NCBI GenBank assembly: GCA_045537295.1
Contig: JAZSPG010000094.1
Span: forward strand, 1-15,141
Origin: Scatosoma sp045537295
Lineage (GTDB): Bacteria > Bacillota > Clostridia > Christensenellales > Borkfalkiaceae
Direction of reading: 5' to 3'
DNA length: 15,141 bases
A program made the translations under genes and the position numbers. This document shows, in pieces, positions 1 through 7,424 of the stretch (the stretch's first letter is position 1; each line of letters begins with the position of its first letter). The notes beneath the pieces are model-generated. The model did not search any database, was not told where the DNA came from, and was given only the letters and a program-made list of their open reading frames with translations.

Positions 1-5
1 GAGTT

Positions 6-11
6 ACCTCC
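6..11 (-). promoter_or_regulatory. Leftward ribosome binding site at the window edge
   Basis: On the minus strand the first bases read TATAGGAGGTAACTC and then leave the window. The GGAGGT core sits 5 nt from the edge, where a start codon would be expected just outside. This suggests a leftward gene beyond the left end; no matching promoter is obvious in the 50 bases that precede it. It is inference from a short motif. Confidence 0.4.
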
Positions 12-59
12 TATACCCAAATCACATTACCCTTCATAAACTGGGTCCCCTCTTAAACT

Positions 60-77
60 GGTCTGACCGGACAGACC
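60..77. repeat. 18-bp near-palindrome, copy 1 (core ACCGGA)
   Basis: GGTCTGACCGGACAGACC, intergenic, immediately upstream of the late promoter -35 box. Confidence 0.9.
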
Positions 78-91
78 ATATCCTCCGCCTC

Positions 92-120
92 TTGACAAAC
101 CACATCTTCTATGCTATCCT
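92..120 (+). promoter_or_regulatory. Rightward promoter of the structural (late) operon
   Basis: TTGACA (92-97), a 17-bp spacer and TATCCT (115-120), with an extended -10 TG at 112-113. This is a strong sigma-A type promoter. Unlike the phi29 late promoter, which needs activator p4 because it lacks a good -35, this one has a perfect -35 box. A palindromic repeat ends 14 bp upstream of the -35 and two more lie between the expected start of transcription and the first gene, which would suit repression or processing. It shares CTTGACAAA and TATGCTAT with the promoter at 13850-13878. Confidence 0.75.
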
Positions 121-145
121 ATACTTGTAGACTGGTAGAAACCTA

Positions 146-163
146 AGTCTGACCAGTTAGACC
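146..163. repeat. 18-bp near-palindrome, copy 2 (degenerate, core ACCAGT)
   Basis: AGTCTGACCAGTTAGACC. It is the only full copy with a change in an otherwise invariant position (C13 to T). It lies in the leader of the structural operon and, like copy 3, is preceded by CTA. Confidence 0.8.
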
Positions 164-174
164 AAATCCATCTA

Positions 175-192
175 AGTCTGACTGGTCAGACC
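175..192. repeat. 18-bp near-palindrome, copy 3 (core ACTGGT)
   Basis: AGTCTGACTGGTCAGACC, in the leader between the late promoter and the connector gene, 12 nt before its ribosome binding site. Confidence 0.9.
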
Positions 193-216
193 ATATTCCA
201 AACAGGAGGTGATATT

Positions 217-1335
217 ATGTCAACGATTACACGACAGCTCCGTAAATTTGTCGCGCAAGATAATAATGACTATGCTACACGCAAGCGTCGTCTTATACGT
301 GACAATCTTGACTGGCTTCTCAATAAAACCGCCGTGATGTTTGAATACACAAACCTTCCTCCGACTATAACCCCAATCGCGCTTGAACGCTTATTGCAAT
401 GGTGTGGTTCCGTTGCGATATGGCGTGTACCGTCCACCTATGAACCCGTTGGTTACGGTCCTTCCTTCAACTATTCCAGTCTGACCGGACAGACCAGTGA
501 CGCAGGAGCGTTATTTGCTTTCAAATATACGCTTGCTGATGCGCCTGACCCTTACGACGAACCTTATAAGGTAGTTATAACTTCTCCCGGTTTTCGTCCT
601 ACAATCTCCGAGACGTTGGAGATTAATAAGGATGTTGTCATTATCCGTAACGACACAAACTACCGTGGGTTGTACCAGCTACATTTAAAGTACGCTGAGT
701 TGCTTGCGGAAGCCGAGTTATCCTTGCGTTCTACGTTACTTGTTCTCCGTGACGAGTTACTCTTTATAGCAAAGACGGAGAAGCAACGCCGCGCAGTTGA
801 AGCATATATAAACGCCCGTGATATAGGTCAACCTTCGTTTATAACCGCTAACGATTTGGGTACGCCGTTAGAGGCTATAGCGCAGAATACTCATAGCAAT
901 TCCGTTGAATTAGCAGTTAATGGATTGCAAGCGATTAAGGCGGCATGGTATAATGAAATCGGTCTTAACCCGTCATTCTCTATGAAGCGGGAATATACGT
1001 CCGCGCAAGAGATTGATACTAACACTGATTTGCTGATGCCTATCATTGATGATATGTATGAATCGCGTCTTATCGGTATTGAGAATGTCAACAGGATGTT
1101 CGGTACCGATATAACCGTAACTAAGTCGTCCGCATGGCGTACAAAAGAGCGTTCTGTTGAACTCATTCAAGAGCAAGAGGAAGCTAATGTCGCTCTTGTC
1201 GATGCGCAGGCTTCTATTGCTTATTCGCAAGCGGAGCAGATAGCGGAAGAACGGTCTGACCAGTCAGACCAAGAGGGGAGCGACGATGATGAGACGGATA
1301 AGCCTGATGTCTCTGGCGGAAGCGATTCCGAGTGA
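217..1335 (+). CDS. Upper collar / connector (portal) protein, phi29 gp10-like
   Basis: The 372-residue product should form the dodecameric ring at the unique capsid vertex through which DNA is packaged and ejected, and on which the tail is built. The N-terminal region (residues 34-70) carries FEYTNLPPT and a following helix that closely resemble the FEWENLPPT region of phi29 gp10 as I remember it. Residues 240-300 (AAWYNEIGL, then a long helical stretch and NRMFGTDITV) match the C-terminal wing pattern of that family. Length is slightly above phi29 gp10 (about 309). The start is fixed by AGGAGGTGAT 7 nt upstream. Two palindromes are read in-frame: SLTGQT at residues 88-93 and RSDQSD at 346-351, the latter in an acidic, probably disordered tail. 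The 3' end overlaps the next gene by 50 nt. Confidence 0.85.
   Translation: MSTITRQLRKFVAQDNNDYATRKRRLIRDNLDWLLNKTAVMFEYTNLPPTITPIALERLLQWCGSVAIWRVPSTYEPVGYGPSFNYSSLTGQTSDAGALFAFKYTLADAPDPYDEPYKVVITSPGFRPTISETLEINKDVVIIRNDTNYRGLYQLHLKYAELLAEAELSLRSTLLVLRDELLFIAKTEKQRRAVEAYINARDIGQPSFITANDLGTPLEAIAQNTHSNSVELAVNGLQAIKAAWYNEIGLNPSFSMKREYTSAQEIDTNTDLLMPIIDDMYESRLIGIENVNRMFGTDITVTKSSAWRTKERSVELIQEQEEANVALVDAQASIAYSQAEQIAEERSDQSDQEGSDDDETDKPDVSGGSDSE
478..495. repeat. 18-bp near-palindrome, copy 4, inside connector gene
   Basis: AGTCTGACCGGACAGACC, read in-frame as SLTGQT. At the equivalent place phi29 gp10 has, from memory, a similar ALSGQ loop, so the repeat seems to sit on a pre-existing loop. 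Confidence 0.9.
1253..1270. repeat. 18-bp near-palindrome, copy 5, connector C-terminus
   Basis: GGTCTGACCAGTCAGACC, read as RSDQSD in the acidic tail and immediately followed by the GAGGGGAG ribosome binding site of the next gene. Confidence 0.9.
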
Positions 1336-2494
1336 ATCGTTGTTCTCTACCATGACTACATTGTCGTTCATCCCTAATGCTCTTGTCGCGTCCTTTATGG
1401 ATGTTGAGTATTTTTCTAATCACTCTGGTACTAAGCAGGCTTCTCCCCTTCTTGAAAAGTGGTCTGTCCGGTCAGACTGGCAAGAAGGGGAGATGGAGCA
1501 GAAGTTAGGGCAGTTACTTGTAAACAAATATGGTTATAAGTGGGAATCTCTGTTCCGTCAGTATTCCTCTTTGTCTACTCTGGATTTGATTCACAATATT
1601 AATATTGAGAAGTCGTTTATCCATGGTAAAGAGGTAGAAACAACTGAATTAGGTTCTATTACTAAATCTGGTTCAGAAACGCATAACTTGATGGGCACAG
1701 AAACTCGTACAGAACAGTATGATGATAATTCCCCTCGCAAGTCGTCACGTTCTATAACTGGCGGGTACACTGACAGTTCCCAAGATATGACTACTCGTAC
1801 AGGAACACAAGAAGTATTGGAATCTTATCCGCAAGATTTGAAATCCACAAAGGTTACTACTGGCGGTTATTCTGATACTGATACCACTACTAATACACGT
1901 TCCGGTACACAGTTAGTGACGGATAAAGGCGCAACGTCCACTTCTGTCTTTGGGTTTAATTCTCAAACTTCCGTAAAGGCGCAGGTAGTTGGACCTGATG
2001 ATAATACAACAGGAATAACTACTGAAACATCTTATGGACAGAACGGTTTGAAAGACGCTCATTCCGGTGCAATCACTCGCACTTATGCGCAGGAAACAGG
2101 TTTGAAAGAGGAAACGACTGAAAGCGGACAGCGTAAGACAGCAACCTCTTTCGGGGTGGATGGTTTGAAAGATACTGGTTCCGGTTCTAATACTCGTCTT
2201 TATAATAATTATAAGGATGAGGTAACTGAAACTGGAAAGAAAACTCTTTCGATTGACTACGGTCAAGACGGACGTTCTGATACCCTTACGTTTACTAATC
2301 GTTCCGATAGCACTACCAAAAATAGTACCATTACTAATAGTGGTACTGATACTGAAATCGAATCAGGTTATCGTTATGATAATCTGATTAATGAGTATAT
2401 AACTCTGTTTGCTTCCGCTGAATATCTTGAATTCTTTGAGATTGTATATGCGGATTGTGATGAGGTTCTTACTTGTCCGTTTTATGTGGTCTGA
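1286..2494 (+). CDS. Lower collar / tail-connector-like protein (gp11 position)
   Basis: The 402-residue product follows the connector, as gp11 follows gp10 in phi29, and probably joins connector and tail. Residues 1-110 and the last 40 (LINEYITLFASAEYLEFFE) look globular. The middle (about 115-355) is rich in Thr, Ser, Gly and Asp, with repeated SGT/TGT motifs and an imperfect tandem repeat of about 37 residues (YGQNGLKD / FGVDGLKD / YGQDGRSD), suggesting a repetitive beta-rich region. Start ATG 1286 (or 1289) follows GAGGGGAG and overlaps the connector. A palindrome encodes WSVRSD at residues 59-64, and another supplies the stop (GTC TGA). The family assignment rests on position and the two ends; a fibre-like role for the repeats is inference. 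Confidence 0.6.
   Translation: MMRRISLMSLAEAIPSESLFSTMTTLSFIPNALVASFMDVEYFSNHSGTKQASPLLEKWSVRSDWQEGEMEQKLGQLLVNKYGYKWESLFRQYSSLSTLDLIHNINIEKSFIHGKEVETTELGSITKSGSETHNLMGTETRTEQYDDNSPRKSSRSITGGYTDSSQDMTTRTGTQEVLESYPQDLKSTKVTTGGYSDTDTTTNTRSGTQLVTDKGATSTSVFGFNSQTSVKAQVVGPDDNTTGITTETSYGQNGLKDAHSGAITRTYAQETGLKEETTESGQRKTATSFGVDGLKDTGSGSNTRLYNNYKDEVTETGKKTLSIDYGQDGRSDTLTFTNRSDSTTKNSTITNSGTDTEIESGYRYDNLINEYITLFASAEYLEFFEIVYADCDEVLTCPFYVV
1442..1493. repeat. Large inverted repeat with the palindrome at its apex, inside the lower-collar gene
   Basis: TCTCCCCTTCTTG (1442-1454) and CAAGAAGGGGAGA (1481-1493) are perfect 13-bp inverted repeats flanking palindrome copy 6. The whole 52-bp unit could form a cruciform or an RNA hairpin. 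It lacks a T-tract, so it is unlikely to be a terminator, and it is fully coding. Confidence 0.85.
1461..1478. repeat. 18-bp near-palindrome, copy 6, inside lower-collar gene
   Basis: GGTCTGTCCGGTCAGACT, read as WSVRSD. Its left flank TTGAAAAGT is identical to the flank of copy 17 when that copy is read on the minus strand. Confidence 0.9.
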
Positions 2495-2505
2495 CCGGGC
2501 AGACC
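2488..2505. repeat. 18-bp near-palindrome, copy 7, forms the lower-collar stop codon
   Basis: GGTCTGACCGGGCAGACC, the only copy with core ACCGGG. Its TGA (2492-2494) terminates the gene. The next ribosome binding site (AAAGGAG) follows 4 nt later. Confidence 0.9.
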
Positions 2506-2521
2506 AAGAAAGGAGTTTGTT

Positions 2522-3670
2522 ATGACCGTTAGCGACGCTTCAACTTTGATTAACAACGCCGCAAAGAATTTCGGCGGTCTTGAAGCAAATGTGCAACAGG
2601 ACTTGTCCAACCTTGTTGACTTCGGGCGTACCCTTACGGATATGAATCCGTGGGGAACTGACGCTTTCTTTGGCAAGTTGGCGGACCAGTTTAATACGAT
2701 TAAATTCTGGTCTCGCCCGTATGTCTCTTTCGCTCCGTCCGTGTATGTGGAGAATGAGCGTTTCGGTTCTATCCGCGCTATGTATCGGACGCCGTATCTT
2801 GAATCGGAAGCGTCCCCCGTTTACAATTTGCAAAATGGTATGTCGTATGACCAGTTTGTCGTAAACAAGCAGGACGTTTCTGTCCGCATGTGGAACGGGC
2901 GTTTCTCGTCCAAGATTGAGACAATCACTCTGCCGCATGAACAGATTGAATCCGCGTTCCGTAATGCGTCAGAGATGATGTCTTTTATTGGAATGCTGGA
3001 AATGGCGCGTACAAATTCTCATTCCCGTGCGTGGGATGAGCTGATTATGTCTTTGTTCCAAGCCATTATCGGTCTTGCTGTCAACGCCGGCGGAATGCAA
3101 GACATTAAACTTTTGACCGAGTATAACGGTCTGTCCGGTCAGACCTTAACGGCGACGCAGGCGTTATTCAACGAGGCGTTTATCCGTTACGCTATTTTCC
3201 GTATGGGCGTCATTCGTGACCAGATGAGACTGGTTACAAAGATGTTCAATACATCCGGCAATATGACGGCGACCGCGCCTGAAAGACAACGTACTGTTAT
3301 GCTGACTGACTTCGCACGTGCGGCTGGGGTATATCTGCATGATGCCCCTAATCAGTTTAATACCGGTAACTTGAAGTTGCCGGACGCTGATATAGTCCCC
3401 GCATGGCAGGGAATGGGAACAAGCGGCACTTTTGCCGACCGTGCGGCTATTAACGCCGTATTGACTATTGGCGGAGAAAGCGTAACCTCTAACGCACAAG
3501 GCGTCATCGGCGTCGTATATGACGAGTGGGCGCTGGGCGTTTCCGCGCAACGGCATGAGGTGACGACAGCTTATAATGCTTTAGGGCACTATACGAACTA
3601 TTTCGACCAGATGTTCGGGGGATATTTCGTATCCCCTGATGAGAACATTATCGTGTTTCGTCTGGTCTGA
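2522..3670 (+). CDS. Major capsid protein, phi29 gp8-like
   Basis: The 382-residue product is probably the HK97-fold shell protein. Support comes from position next to the connector, length, the lack of membrane or repeat regions, and the pattern of an N-terminal helical segment, a central beta-rich part with KFWSRPYVSF (61-70), a long helix near residues 140-185 and a C-terminal YFVSPDENIIVFRLV strand. I recognise it by overall character and not by a diagnostic motif. phi29 gp8 is longer (about 448) because of an added Ig-like domain that is absent here. Start ATG 2522 follows AAAGGAGTTTGTT. A palindrome encodes GLSGQT at 203-208, probably a surface loop, and another supplies the final Val and stop. 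No scaffold gene precedes it. Confidence 0.7.
   Translation: MTVSDASTLINNAAKNFGGLEANVQQDLSNLVDFGRTLTDMNPWGTDAFFGKLADQFNTIKFWSRPYVSFAPSVYVENERFGSIRAMYRTPYLESEASPVYNLQNGMSYDQFVVNKQDVSVRMWNGRFSSKIETITLPHEQIESAFRNASEMMSFIGMLEMARTNSHSRAWDELIMSLFQAIIGLAVNAGGMQDIKLLTEYNGLSGQTLTATQALFNEAFIRYAIFRMGVIRDQMRLVTKMFNTSGNMTATAPERQRTVMLTDFARAAGVYLHDAPNQFNTGNLKLPDADIVPAWQGMGTSGTFADRAAINAVLTIGGESVTSNAQGVIGVVYDEWALGVSAQRHEVTTAYNALGHYTNYFDQMFGGYFVSPDENIIVFRLV
3128..3145. repeat. 18-bp near-palindrome, copy 8, inside capsid gene
   Basis: GGTCTGTCCGGTCAGACC, read as GLSGQT at residues 203-208 of the capsid protein. Confidence 0.9.
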
Positions 3671-3681
3671 CTGGTCAGACC
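3664..3681. repeat. 18-bp near-palindrome, copy 9, forms the capsid-gene stop codon
   Basis: GGTCTGACTGGTCAGACC; the TGA at 3668-3670 ends the capsid gene. Confidence 0.9.
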
Positions 3682-3697
3682 GTTTGGAGGCATTATT

Positions 3698-4063
3698 ATG
3701 GATGAATCAGAAGGCGTCGTTGTAATAGCGACAGCGACAGAGGTCTCACCTGAGCCTCCTGACCCTCCCGTTCCTCCCGTGCCTGTAAATATTGGAGGTG
3801 AATACAAAGTGAAGCAATATAATCTTTCGCTTGATTTTAATCAGGCGGAATATGACAATCTCGTGTACACGTTCCCTGAACCTCTTGATGTGAAGTTGGA
3901 GCAAGCTACGTCTATCGTCCTCCAGAATGTGCCCAGAGAGGGTAACACGTGGTCCGCTGTTCCCGCATGGTATGACGCCGAGGGGCACACGATTTATTAT
4001 GCGGACGCACAGACGTTTGAGCTGTTACAGGGTAGCGACGGTGTATGGGATAAACTTCAGTAG
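3698..4063 (+). CDS. Small proline-rich virion-module protein with a second internal start
   Basis: The 121-residue product is unrecognised. Residues 18-30 are proline-rich (PEPPDPPVPPVPV), a likely linker. Residues 38-121 look like a compact beta-rich domain. ATG 3698 follows TTTGGAGGCATTATT. A second, stronger site, ATTGGAGGTGAATACAAA, precedes an in-frame GTG at 3809, so an 84-residue short form lacking the linker is plausible. By position between capsid and tail genes it could be a head fibre, decoration or head-tail joining protein, but nothing in the sequence decides this. Confidence 0.65.
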   Translation: MDESEGVVVIATATEVSPEPPDPPVPPVPVNIGGEYKVKQYNLSLDFNQAEYDNLVYTFPEPLDVKLEQATSIVLQNVPREGNTWSAVPAWYDAEGHTIYYADAQTFELLQGSDGVWDKLQ

Positions 4064-4065
4064 CT

Positions 4066-4113
4066 CATACTTAGTATGAAGGAATAACCGTCCGGATGAG
4101 AGGCAACGGACGG
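4066..4113 (+). other. Two hairpins in the leader of the adhesin-like gene
   Basis: CATAC-TTA-GTATG (4066-4078) and CCGTCCG (4088-4094) pairing with CGGACGG (4107-4113) across a 12-nt loop. Neither is followed by a T-run, so they are unlikely to be terminators. They end 7 nt before AAAGGAGGTG and may affect translation or processing. Confidence 0.45.
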
Positions 4114-4135
4114 GTATATGAAAGGAGGTGTAAGT

Positions 4136-4756
4136 ATGGGTATTGTATATGAATTTCCAGTGGTTACTGGATTTAGTGAAAATCCGCCGTTTCACGGACC
4201 AACAACAGAAGAAAATATTACTTTAATCCATAATAATGGGTTGATATTGATGGATAATGGTCAGTTATACACTGCTATTGGTTCTTCGGTATCTGGGGTT
4301 AAAGCTGCATTTTGGATTGAAAACGGCAGATTACAACGTGTTGAAAAACAAGGACCTATTAATCAGTATAGGTGCTACTCACAACACGCGTGGCCTTATG
4401 ACGTATTCTTAGAGTCCTTAGAATTGACGTATTATACTAATGATACATTTTTATATGCGTCTTCAGAGTTGTTAACTAATGTAAGAATAGACCTATTTGA
4501 AGATAAGGAATCAGCCGAAAATGCCATAGGTGTTGGAGTACTGTATCCTATAACCTATCGTCTGACTAATTGCACGGCTCCATCCGCTCCCGCAGAAGCG
4601 ACAATAGGCGATACTGTCAACGTCCCGTTAGTCATGCAAGAAGGGTATGATATAGTTACCCCGTCTACAGACATTCTTGTAACTAACAATGGCGTTACTG
4701 TTCCTCACACTTATAATAACGGAACTATCTCGTTTACCATGCCGGACCCGTCGTAA
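4136..4756 (+). CDS. Adhesin- or fibre-like protein of unknown function
   Basis: The 206-residue product is unrecognised as a family. The ATG at 4136 is chosen because AAAGGAGGTG lies 5 nt upstream; an ATG at 4118 has no such site. Residues 1-135 contain aromatic, beta-rich sequence. The last 60 (from about TAPSAPAEATIGDTVNV to the C-terminus) resemble a small Ig-like or carbohydrate-binding-like beta domain of the kind found in phage surface proteins. The gene is AT-richer than the upstream ones, has no palindrome inside and is followed by copy 10. A receptor-binding or head-fibre role is inference from context. Confidence 0.6.
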   Translation: MGIVYEFPVVTGFSENPPFHGPTTEENITLIHNNGLILMDNGQLYTAIGSSVSGVKAAFWIENGRLQRVEKQGPINQYRCYSQHAWPYDVFLESLELTYYTNDTFLYASSELLTNVRIDLFEDKESAENAIGVGVLYPITYRLTNCTAPSAPAEATIGDTVNVPLVMQEGYDIVTPSTDILVTNNGVTVPHTYNNGTISFTMPDPS

Positions 4757-4761
4757 TACGT

Positions 4762-4779
4762 GGTCTGACTGGTCAGACC
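4762..4779. repeat. 18-bp near-palindrome, copy 10
   Basis: GGTCTGACTGGTCAGACC, between the adhesin-like gene and the tail knob gene. It is the last full copy before a gap of 2.3 kb. Confidence 0.9.
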
Positions 4780-4809
4780 AGTCCAGCTTCCGCCATAGGA
4801 GGTGATACC

Positions 4810-7005
4810 ATGGCGGATTATTCTTACGTACCTAAAGTACAATCAGAGCCTGATGTGTTTACACAAGGGCTTGTAATATGTAGTAAGGAAGGTATCGGCG
4901 ATTATAAAATCGCATATGTTTCTGATAACACTTATGATGTACGTGTCGGATTGTACCAGTCTGGGATGACATTATATTTTGTGTTTGTAACTAATAGTTC
5001 CGTAAATGACCTGAATATATATTTAGTATCGCCTGTATCGACGACGTTGTTTGACGTATCGGAAGTTATACTTAAATATGAATCAGGATATTATGCGGAA
5101 GAGCAATACACTATAGTTCCTGATAGTACGTCATGCACAGTATTTAATACACGTAATGAAGTACTATCACGTATAGTAGTACCGGATCCTTCTCCAAGTT
5201 CTGGCGTTGTTGTTACAGTAAACGCGTCTCCATCGTATACTCCTCCGACTACGGAAGGGGTTATAGTGAATGTAATAGCAAGGCTATCTGACCCAAATCA
5301 GCAAGGTGGAACGTCTACAATAGGCGGTGGTACTGGCACATTTGACGATAGTTCAGATAATATTTCGATACCGGAATTGCCTTCTATATCAGCGGCAAAT
5401 AGCGGATTAGTAACGTTATTCCGCCCGTCTTTGTCTGATATACACGATTTAGGAAATTATCTCTGGACAAATATCACGGACTTTATTGAAAATCTACAGA
5501 AGCTATTTTCTAATCCTATGGATTATTTTGTAGCTTTTCATATAGTCCCTTGTACTCCAGAAGTTGGCGTACCACGTAATATTAAGATTGGATTATGGAA
5601 TACTAATATTTCCATGCCGCCTGTAGTTTCTCAATGGTACGAGCATAATTGCGGCACAATATTTCTACCTGAATATTGGGGTTCCGCATTAGACTATGCT
5701 CCAAATACGAAAGTTTCATTATTCTTGCCATTCATAGGTTCTGTAACACTCAATACAGATGAGGTTATGAATCAGCAAATTAATGTAACGTATCGTATAG
5801 ATTTACTATCCGGTTTATGTGTCGCTATGGTATCGGCGACTAATCCCGTTGATAGAGCTGGTAGTGTAGTATATCAATATACTGGAGAATGTTCTGTTTC
5901 GATACCTCTTACAGGGGCTGACTGGTCACGTATATACGCCGCTGGAATAGGGGCTGTTGGAACTGCCATAACAGGTGGCATAGGCGCGGCGGCTTCCGGC
6001 GCGGCGGCAGGTGGCGCTACGGCGGCTTTAGCAGGCGCGCAAGCGGCTGATACTGTTGGCAATATTGGCATGGCTTATGGTCTTATTAATGATACTTCTA
6101 AAGGTGTCAAAGGCGTTGTAGCAATGCGTGAATCCATGCAACAAGCGGCTAATATGGCTTTAGAAGCTGGTAAATCAACGGCTTCTGCCCCAGCACGAGT
6201 TGCAAAGGGTGTTAAGTTATCAAGAGTTGCTAATACCATTAATAATACTATTGGCAGTGTCATGTCTGGTAAACAAATGGTATCGCACTCAGGAAGCATA
6301 TCCGGCGCCGCTGGTATGTTAGGCGTTAAAAGACCGTATCTTATTGTAGAGTATCCTAATCAGTCATTGGCGGAGAACTATAAACATTTTGTTGGCTATC
6401 CATCAAATATATACGCGACATTAGGGGCATTATCAGGGTATACTGAATGCGAACAAGTTATTCCTTCTAATTCATATGTAAGTATGAATGATTCCGAAAT
6501 GGCGGAGTTATTGGATAATCTTAAGAATGGCGTGTATATCAATTTTGATAAGATTACCAGTAAAGGCACAGGAATAACGTTGTATCAGTATGGCGGTCCT
6601 CCAAATACTATTGGCAAGAACGCAATAATAGTTGACAGGTTAACTGGCGTATTTCGTGAACCGGTTTCTATTACTAACCCTGTTTTCACTATAGAACGTT
6701 CTTCTCCTATAGGGTTTAATTATGTGTATATCGAGGCTTTTAACAGATTCTATTATGTAAACGGTGTATCCGCTGATTTAAAGAATATTGTAACAGTCTC
6801 ATGTACCATTGACGTTTTAGAAACTGCCGGAAACGACGTGAAGGACTTCCAAGTTATTGTACGGAGACAGGAAAATAAGTATAACTTATATTTAGATGAC
6901 GGTATCTTTAAAGCATACCAGAATACTAAACATAAGATTATAGCATTTCCTAATCCGTTTACCGACTATAGCTATATATTAGCAATAGCTGGCAATGGTT
7001 CATAG
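4810..7005 (+). CDS. Tail knob protein, phi29 gp9-like, with extra N- and C-terminal domains
   Basis: The 731-residue product probably forms the distal tail tube and knob and helps DNA cross the membrane. Residues 1-165 are beta-rich and unassigned, followed by a GGGTGT linker (172-177). Residues about 195-575 fit a gp9-like core. Within it, 377-424 is a hydrophobic Ala/Gly-rich stretch comparable in place and character to the membrane-active loop of phi29 gp9. The segment 600-731 (YIEAFNRFYYVNGV, then IDVL and RRQENKYNLYLDDG) resembles a domain that many phi29-like gut phages carry in a separate tail gene or at the N-terminus, so this may be a fusion or rearrangement. Start follows ATAGGAGGTGATACC. 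The gene is AT-rich with many ATA/TTA codons and has only a decayed palindrome near 5914-5931. Confidence 0.65.
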   Translation: MADYSYVPKVQSEPDVFTQGLVICSKEGIGDYKIAYVSDNTYDVRVGLYQSGMTLYFVFVTNSSVNDLNIYLVSPVSTTLFDVSEVILKYESGYYAEEQYTIVPDSTSCTVFNTRNEVLSRIVVPDPSPSSGVVVTVNASPSYTPPTTEGVIVNVIARLSDPNQQGGTSTIGGGTGTFDDSSDNISIPELPSISAANSGLVTLFRPSLSDIHDLGNYLWTNITDFIENLQKLFSNPMDYFVAFHIVPCTPEVGVPRNIKIGLWNTNISMPPVVSQWYEHNCGTIFLPEYWGSALDYAPNTKVSLFLPFIGSVTLNTDEVMNQQINVTYRIDLLSGLCVAMVSATNPVDRAGSVVYQYTGECSVSIPLTGADWSRIYAAGIGAVGTAITGGIGAAASGAAAGGATAALAGAQAADTVGNIGMAYGLINDTSKGVKGVVAMRESMQQAANMALEAGKSTASAPARVAKGVKLSRVANTINNTIGSVMSGKQMVSHSGSISGAAGMLGVKRPYLIVEYPNQSLAENYKHFVGYPSNIYATLGALSGYTECEQVIPSNSYVSMNDSEMAELLDNLKNGVYINFDKITSKGTGITLYQYGGPPNTIGKNAIIVDRLTGVFREPVSITNPVFTIERSSPIGFNYVYIEAFNRFYYVNGVSADLKNIVTVSCTIDVLETAGNDVKDFQVIVRRQENKYNLYLDDGIFKAYQNTKHKIIAFPNPFTDYSYILAIAGNGS

Positions 7006-7039
7006 CGGGTTTGGTTGACCTCCATTTACCGCTTTGAAT

Positions 7040-7080
7040 AACGCCTCTCCCCGCGTTCGGCAGGGAGAGGCGTTCTTTAG
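7040..7080 (+). terminator. Terminator of the structural operon
   Basis: AACGCCTCTCCC (7040-7051) pairs perfectly over 12 bp with GGGAGAGGCGTT (7063-7074) and is followed by CTTTAG. The T-tract is weak and lies on the plus strand only. The 11-nt loop CGCGTTCGGCA is the exact reverse complement of the loop of the terminator at 14947. Confidence 0.8.
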
Positions 7081-7096
7081 TCTGACCAGTCAGACC
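7079..7096. repeat. 18-bp near-palindrome, copy 11
   Basis: AGTCTGACCAGTCAGACC, starting directly after the terminator T-tract. The same arrangement occurs at copy 26. Confidence 0.9.
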
Positions 7097-7107
7097 AGTT
7101 GAACATA

Positions 7108-7311
7108 TTAATAGTAAGGCGGATAGTGAGGCGGACGGCGGGAAGGGTAGTCTGACCAGTCAGACCGATAACGAGGTGGACGAGGTTTACTCACAAGGAG
7201 TATTATAATCAGCGTGATTAGTATAATCGCGCACATGCCGTCGTTTACACCTTCCATCGTAATAGGCATGGAAGCGACAGCATTCCAGTAGGCAATATCA
7301 GCTCTGGACAT
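7108..7311 (-). CDS. Small single-pass membrane protein
   Basis: The 67-residue product has a polar N-terminus, one hydrophobic segment at about 27-41 (CAIILITLIIILLVS) and a Pro/Tyr/Arg-rich tail. Copy 12 of the palindrome encodes RSDWSD at 49-54 of that tail. The ATG overlaps the stop of the preceding small gene (TAATG) and GGGAGG lies 7 nt upstream. It is the last gene of the leftward operon. Its size and place among small membrane proteins suggest a lysis (holin or spanin-like) or envelope role, but no family was recognised. Confidence 0.6.
   Translation of the reverse strand: MSRADIAYWNAVASMPITMEGVNDGMCAIILITLIIILLVSKPRPPRYRSDWSDYPSRRPPHYPPYY
7149..7166. repeat. 18-bp near-palindrome, copy 12, inside small membrane protein gene
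   Basis: AGTCTGACCAGTCAGACC, read on the minus strand as RSDWSD. It is only 52 bp from copy 11 and identical to it. Confidence 0.9.
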
Positions 7312-7409
7312 TAGTGTCGCTCCTCCCTTCCTAAGCCGCTAATGAGAGCGGAGAAAAAGAGAATGAAGAACAAATAGACAACGTCGGAAAAGCAAGTAAG
7401 TTTCATCAT
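7311..7409 (-). CDS. Very small membrane protein (32 residues)
   Basis: AAATGGAGGTCATTACA precedes ATG 7409 (a second ATG follows at 7406). The peptide begins MMKLTCFSDVV, has one hydrophobic segment (VVYLFFILFFSALIS) and ends LGREERH. Its TAA overlaps the ATG of the next gene (TAATG), so the two are probably translationally coupled. A single-pass peptide in a run of such genes fits a lysis or membrane-modifying cassette; the function is unknown. Confidence 0.6.
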   Translation of the reverse strand: MMKLTCFSDVVYLFFILFFSALISGLGREERH

Positions 7410-7424
7410 TGTAATGACCTCCAT

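Noticed and set aside
6966..7026. Leftward mini-gene (14 codons) over the 3' end of the tail gene
   Set aside because: AAATGGAGGTCAACC is present on the minus strand, but the next ATG is 14 nt from the core and the frame is very short; perhaps a relic of a former gene start.
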